Assembly (NCBI GenBank): GCA_947000775.1
Contig: CAMQGK010000516.1
Coordinates: 496,001-560,000, forward strand
DNA length: 64,000 bases
Direction: 5' to 3'
Source of the DNA: Pterois miles
Taxonomy: Eukaryota > Chordata > Actinopteri > Perciformes > Scorpaenidae
Positions 58,700 to 64,000 of this stretch are shown in pieces. The position numbers and the translations under genes are program-made. Under the pieces are notes generated by a model, which worked only from the letters and a program-made list of their open reading frames with translations, was not told where the DNA came from and did not search any database. Numbering within the stretch: position 1 is the stretch's first letter; every line of letters starts with the position of its first letter.

Positions 58700-60660
58700 G
58701 TTGAATAGAATAGAATAGAATAGAGCTTTATTAATCCCACAGTGGGGAAATTTGGCTGTTGCAGCAGCACATTTACAAAAAAACCCACCCAAGTGTGCAT
58801 AAAAATATACAAAAAAAATGTAGACAAATATACAGGAATAAGATACCTATAAAATGGGAAATAGAATAAAATAAAGTAAGACTGATCAGATATCTTGGAA
58901 ATTGTAAATTCACAAAAGGATGCAGTATATTATTTTATACAGGATTATGTATGAAAAGGGAACCAGGTTTATTGACCTCTGGAAGCGCTCAGTCTTACAC
59001 TGTGCAGCTGCAGCCTGCTGCTAAAAGCTGCAGCCTGCTGCTAAAAGAGCTGCTCAGAGCTCACAGTGTCATGGACAGGGTGAGAGATGTTGTCCATGAT
59101 GGATGTCAGTTTCACCAACATCCTCCTCTCCCCCACCTCCTCAGGAGGTCCAGGACAGAGCTGGCTCTCCTGACCAGCTTGTTGAGTCTCTTCCTGTCCC
59201 GCTCGGTGTTACCGCGCTTCCAGCAGACCACCGCATAAAACACTGCAGATGCCACTACAGTGTCATAAAAGTTTTTTAACAGTGTCCTGCACACTCTGAA
59301 AGACCTCAGTCTCCTCAAAAGATGGAGGTGACTTTGGCCCTTCTTATGCAGGACGTTAGTGTTGTGGACCTTCCGTTTATTGTTGATGTGAACATACAGG
59401 TACTTATACTCCTCTACAATCCTCTACAATGTCCAAGCCCTGGATGTTCACTGGTGACGTTTGTGTGGGCTTCCTGCGGAAGTCGATCACCATCTCCTTT
59501 GTCTTGGCTTGTTGGTTTCACACCAGGTGACAAAGTCATTGATGACCTCCCTGTAATTCAGGTCATTCCTCTCAGATACATTGCCTAAGATGGCTGTATC
59601 ATCTGAGAACTTCTGAACGTGGCTGTAGTCCGAGTTGTGTTTGAAGTTTGAAGCTCCTTCCAGCTTCCCCCTCAGCAGAGATGGATGAATGGTGTTGAAC
59701 GCATGGAGAAGTCGAAGAACGTGACCCTCACAGTGCTCCCAGTGGTGTCCAGGTGGGAGAGGGATCTGTGCAGCAGGTAGATTAAAGGATCTTTCACCCC
59801 AATGCTCTGACGGTACATGAACTGCAGGGGGTCCAGTTCACAGTCCGTCAGGTGGTTCAGCGTGATCCTCTCCATGGTCTTCATCAGGTGGGAGGTCAGG
59901 GCAACTGGCCTGAAGTGGTTTGGCTCCCTCGGGTGTGATGCTTTGGGAACTGGAACCACGCAGGAGGTTTTCCACAAGATTGGTACCTTCTCCAGGCTGT
60001 TACAGTCCCTGAGTAGTCTGGGGCTGATCCCGTCAGGGCTGGCTGCCTTCCTTGCTTTGGTCCTCCTAAGCGCCTCCTCACCTGATCAGTTGTGATGTGA
60101 ATAGTGGGGGTGTGGGAGGATGAAGGGGGAGAGATGGTGGCAGGTGCAGCTGGTGCTCTGATACAGGAGGAGGCGGAGGTGTGAAGCAGGTCTGTGTTGT
60201 TGGAGGAGGTGGAGGTTCAGAGTCGAATCTGTTGAAGAACAGATTCAGTTTGTTTGCCCACTCCCTGTCTCTGGCTACTAAGTAGCTCCCACTGTCTGTG
60301 GCCAGAGATTGTTTTCAGGCCTCTCCACACCTCTCTGGCATTACTCTGTTGGAGATGTACCTCCAGCTTCCTCCTGTGGCTGTCCTTGCCTCTTGTAATC
60401 TCAAACTTTAAGTCCTTCTGGACTCTCTTCAGATGCTTCTTGTCCCCAGTTTTAAAAGCCTGCTTCTTCTCTTTCAGCAGTGCTTTCAGTGCAGGGGTCA
60501 TCCATGGCCCGTCCACCCTGTACCCTCCTGGTTGGCATAGTGTTCTCCACACAGAAGTTTATATAGTCCGTGATGCAGTGTGTGAGACCACTGATGTCCT
60601 CCCCATGGGGTTCACACAGCACTTCCCAGTCCGTGCACTCAAAACACATTTACACTGAAG
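58700..60660 (-). pseudogene. L2-like LINE, 5'-truncated and frameshifted reverse transcriptase
   Basis: The minus strand reads, in order, REVWRGLKTISGHRQ (about 60360), CVVPVPKASHPREPNHFRPV (about 59950), LDPLQFMYRQSIGVKDPLIY, VRVTFFDFS, and at the C-terminal end VVASAVFYAVVCWKRGNTER (about 59260-59200). These are reverse-transcriptase blocks of the L2/Rex1 type of fish LINEs. The frame changes several times and the endonuclease is absent. The 3' end (plus-strand 58720-58760) reads 'ctttattaatcccacagtgg' next to (gaata)n, the tail shared with the SINEs. Confidence 0.88.
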
Positions 60661-60724
60661 AAATAAAATTATGGAAACTCCCTTCCAGCAGTGGTTGTGT
60701 GTGAAGTGAAGGAGGAGAGAACCT

Positions 60725-61090
60725 ACCAAAATTAAAAATAAATGAATAAATAAGCAAATGACTTGATAAATAAATCAATATGTCATTTATTAAAAATACA
60801 TGTAGTTATTAATTAATTGATAAAATGTGACATAAATTGGTATTTCTGTTTTAATTTGCTTCTTAATATATTAAACTTTGTAATTTAACATTAATTTAAC
60901 ATTTTTTAAAATTAATTTTTAAATGTATTTATTTTTGCATTTATTTTTAGATTTTATATTTATCTTTAAATGTATTTTTATTTATTTATGCTCAGTATTC
61001 CTTGTATAGTTCACCCCTTATTTATTTCCTTTAAACTTTTCCTTCAAACGTATTTATTTACGTATTCTTCTCTTTATACATGTCTTGACA
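60725..61090. repeat. AT-rich low-complexity tract
   Basis: Imperfect (TAAA)n and (ATTT)n sequence immediately beyond the 5' end of the LINE. No coding signal. Confidence 0.7.
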
Positions 61091-61595
61091 TATTTCATTT
61101 TACATTTCTCCATACATTTCTGCCTCATTATGCAAATCAGGGAGCAGTCACTCAACATGTGTCATGGGGTCAGAGTCCATAGATGGACTATATGCTGTCC
61201 AGCTAGGTGCACTCCAGTCTCCATTCCTGTCTCTGTACAGCAGGTCGCCAGTCTGCTGCTGTTCATTTCTTTATTCATTTATTTTTGATTTTGGCAAGTT
61301 CCATCCACCATACTCTGGTTACCATGGTTACATGTCTCCAAGTGGCAATGAGGCTCTCAGAAAGTGACGACAATTACTGCTCAGTACGTCTGAAATAATA
61401 TATCCTACTGTTTATTCACGGTCATGATAAAGTCTCAGTATTTGATGCTGTGGGAATGAGAATGGGCTGGACATTTACCACAGGAGTGGACAGGTGTCAC
61501 ATCTGTCTATTCAGTACATAGTAGCAAGATTATTTCTGACTGACACTGAACGAAGGTTCTGACAGCATTCTGTACTTCTAACTGACTGCTGACTT

Positions 61596-61659
61596 AGAGA
61601 GAGAGAGAGAAGAGAAGAGAAGAGAAGAGAAGAGAAGAGAGAGGGGGTGGGGGAGAAAT
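61596..61659 (+). repeat. polypurine tract, (GAGAA)n
   Basis: About 64 bases of almost pure purine (GA and GAGAA units, then G-rich), with one T at 61648. Confidence 0.9.
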
Positions 61660-61948
61660 AAACATTTATTTTATAGCATTTATTTTATAAACTAAACATT
61701 TCACCAAATAATTGGTTATAATGATACAGTATATGGCAGACAAACATTTCTTATTATTTACGTGTTTCAGAGATGGGAATGACTTGGCAAATTTACATTT
61801 GTGTATACGAGATTTATTCTAAAATTTAATGAATTAACACTGCTCTCAAAATAAACAATCATATCTTTACAGTAAAATCTTTAAGATCCATTTTAAAGAG
61901 TGACCAGTTTTACTTAAAATGTATATTTTCATATCTGTCCAAACTTTA

Positions 61949-62100
61949 GAAGAAGAAGAAGAAGAAGAAGAAGAAGATAGTCCTTTATTAGTCCCACGAG
62001 GGGAAATTCAATTTTTTCACTCTGTTGTTAACTTATACACGGTACATGCAGACCCGAACACACACATGCACAAACATGCAACAATGGAGAGATGTGTAGT
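61949..62100 (-). mobile_element. tRNA-derived SINE with LINE-like tail, truncated copy 4
   Basis: (gaa)n, then 'ctttattagtcccacgaggg' and 'caatggagagatgtgtag'. The tRNA-like half is missing. Confidence 0.75.
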
Positions 62101-62514
62101 TGGTCACATTAAAAGAATGTGAACAACTATAAAACATTTTTCATCCATGTTGGTGAATCTTGACACCAATATATTAGAAGGGTAGAAACTGTGCAGAATG
62201 CTAAAATGGACCTCTCTATCTTATTATTTCTTATAATAATATCATCATGTAGTATATTGATCTTTTATGCCCTCTCCTGTCTGTGGAGATGGATCTCTTG
62301 TTCAATTGCCTGACTGATTTTGTGACGTAAATTTGCTCCACAAATATATAATTGGATTTTTTTAAGTTAATACCGTTATCCGGAGTGAGAAACGGACGTC
62401 TGTGCTCGAACTTTTAAAACAAACATCTACAAATTTCTTTTAAAAAACTACAGCTGAAGACTTTTAAACTCCGGGTTATTTTTTGTTTGTCCCACAGCCG
62501 AATGGTCTATCCTG

Positions 62515-62537
62515 ATTGGCTCTAGCACCGACCAATG
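62515..62537 (+). promoter_or_regulatory. paired CCAAT boxes, candidate promoter
   Basis: An inverted CCAAT ('gattgg', about 62515) and a direct one ('accaat', about 62532) lie about 200 bp upstream of the candidate exon at 62730. The sequence between is richer in GC than its surroundings. Confidence 0.35.
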
Positions 62538-62729
62538 GGGAAGAAGAGCGCGATGGGAAACATGGAGGAGAAGGTGAACCTAAACAGTGTAACAGCAGCT
62601 TGAAGGAGCTAATCAGACAATGGATGCAGTCATTTAGCGCAACACTGTCAACGCAGTGATTTCAAAAGGCTGTTCAACAAAAACGTGGACTTTCTCTTGA
62701 AGCGCTGAAAGACATTTAGCCAAAGTCAA

Positions 62730-62790
62730 ATGTCGCTCAGTCTGTCGTGTGAATCGGTTTCTCAGAAGCAGACTCTGTCGAGCCTCCTCG
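62730..62790 (+). CDS. possible first coding exon of an unidentified gene (incomplete)
   Basis: ATG at 62730 opens MSLSLSCESVSQKQTLSSLL and runs to a good donor (CTCG|GTGAGT at 62791). Upstream lie CCAAT boxes and a short upstream frame (ATG near 62554, 16 codons). The only sequence after it is a LINE, and no second exon is visible before the window ends. I do not recognise the protein. It could also be 5' untranslated sequence with a chance ATG. Confidence 0.35.
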
Positions 62791-62935
62791 GTGAGTTGAC
62801 AGCAGCTAACAGTCAACGCTGTTATTTATGGACCAAAAAATGTGTCATGATTACAGTCACTGATGAAAATACACACTCAAAATGTAGTCAGACTAACAAG
62901 AGTTTGTAACGTTAACTTGGTTCTGGTGTTTGTTT

Positions 62936-64000
62936 GTCTGTTTTATTAGATCCCCATTAGCTGCTGGCCTTTCGCAGCAGCAACGCTTCTTGAGGTCACA
63001 CCACCATCATCAACTAAATTACAACATTAATTAAAATACATAAACATACAAGCTCACAATAATTCACAGACCACAGACAAAAGGACACCTGCTCAAATTA
63101 CAAAAATAACCTCAATAACATTACAACCAGCACAATTACTCTGTAACTCTCCATTTCCTCTTTTCAAACTAAGGAATTACATCATCTCATCACACTCTCA
63201 AGTTTTTCTTAAAATTAAGCACATTTTTTGGCTGGGGAGTTTTTCCTTATCCGATGTGAGGGTTGTTCCTGTAAAGGACAGAGGGTGTCGTATCCTGTAC
63301 ACATTGTCAAGCCCCCTGAGGCAAAATTGTGATTTTGGGCTATACAAATAAATTTAAATTTAATCGAATTGAAGTTAAATCAGATTCTCACCTCTAAACA
63401 ATCACTGTCACTGAGTAAACAGAAATAATTTAAGCTTCTTCTTAAAACTTACCATATTATTATCCAAACCCAAAAAATCTGGGAATGCATTCCATGCCAC
63501 CATTGCTCTGTAATTCATCGTCTTCTGTTTTAAATATTTTTTACCTGGAGGCAAACGAAAACGACCTGTTGAAAAAAATGATAATCTTTTATACAATAAT
63601 TCTAGTGTTTTAGTCATGGATACTTTTTTGATTAGACATATCAATGAATATTGCATCCTACATTCTACACTGTCAGGATAGATGATGATTCATTATACTT
63701 ACACTGGTCTGATAAGGACATTGAAGAATCAAGTGAACTGCTTTATTCTGAGCTACCTGCAGCCTGGCAAGGTTACGTTTAGTTGTCCTGGACCAAATCA
63801 CAGAGCAATAATCTAAACATGACAAGACTAATTTTGTACAGTATTTAATCACAGCCATACCTCTACCCATTCTCTTCACTGTCTGGTCTGGTCTGTTTGA
63901 ATAATACCTAATGTGGATATGTTAAATTTGCAGCTTTTAATGTGGAGTTTGGTGTGACCCTTAATAGAGAACCATTCCTATTTCTCAGCCAGGCAGCATC
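62936..64000 (-). pseudogene. LINE 3' end with reverse-transcriptase C-terminus, running off the window
   Basis: Minus-strand frames 63879-63673 (CLDYCSVIWSRTTKRNLARL, then VAQNKAVHL) and 63656-63408 (TMNYRAMVAWNAFPDFLGLD) are the C-terminal region of a fish LINE reverse transcriptase, in two frames. The 3' end lies at 'ttattagatccccattagct' (about 62945). A separate repeat, 63225-63372 ('ggggagtttttccttatccg' to 'gggctatacaaataaa'), is inserted within it. The upstream part lies beyond 64000. Confidence 0.8.

Overview
This window is nuclear DNA from a bony fish, most likely a spiny-rayed (percomorph) teleost. The genes are spliced with GT-AG introns, the background is AT-rich, and the spacers are packed with repeats typical of fish genomes: Tc1/mariner, hAT, piggyBac and Harbinger-type elements, tRNA-derived SINEs that share a LINE tail, truncated LINEs, and a chromodomain Ty3/gypsy remnant. 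The repeats were identified from memory and from comparing copies within the window, so family names are approximate.

Gene order, left to right: vps4a (+, 207-9824, 11 coding exons), cdk10 (-, 26667-14266, 13 coding exons, tail-to-tail with vps4a), a small two-exon gene that looks like the fish spata33 (-, 29524-28240), chmp1a (+, 33205-42277, 7 coding exons, head-to-head with spata33), and slc10a3 (+, 51775-53190, one coding exon). A possible first exon of an unidentified gene lies at 62730-62790 (+). The cdk10-spata33-chmp1a block matches the order I recall for human 16q24.3. All exon joins were worked out by hand, and the coding totals divide by three for vps4a (436 aa), cdk10 (360 aa), spata33-like (78 aa) and slc10a3 (471 aa). 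chmp1a is the exception: it carries one extra A in a run of nine, which breaks its frame.

Functionally, vps4a and chmp1a encode two halves of one machine: the AAA ATPase that disassembles ESCRT-III, and an ESCRT-III subunit whose C-terminal MIM tail docks on the VPS4 MIT domain. Here they lie about 23 kb apart. cdk10 is a cyclin M-dependent kinase. The spata33-like protein carries a PIIIIT calcineurin-docking motif and a myristoylation-type N terminus. slc10a3 is an orphan member of the bile-acid transporter family.

The rest is introns and spacers dominated by transposons, many of them nested. The clearest case is a Tc1/mariner element inside a LINE inside a hAT-like element inside vps4a intron 4. 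Spacers 10.0-11.8, 13.1-13.6, 28.5-29.4 (spata33 intron), 42.8-44.1, 46.5-47.7, 53.8-54.5 and 54.7-55.9 kb show no gene or clear element to my eye.
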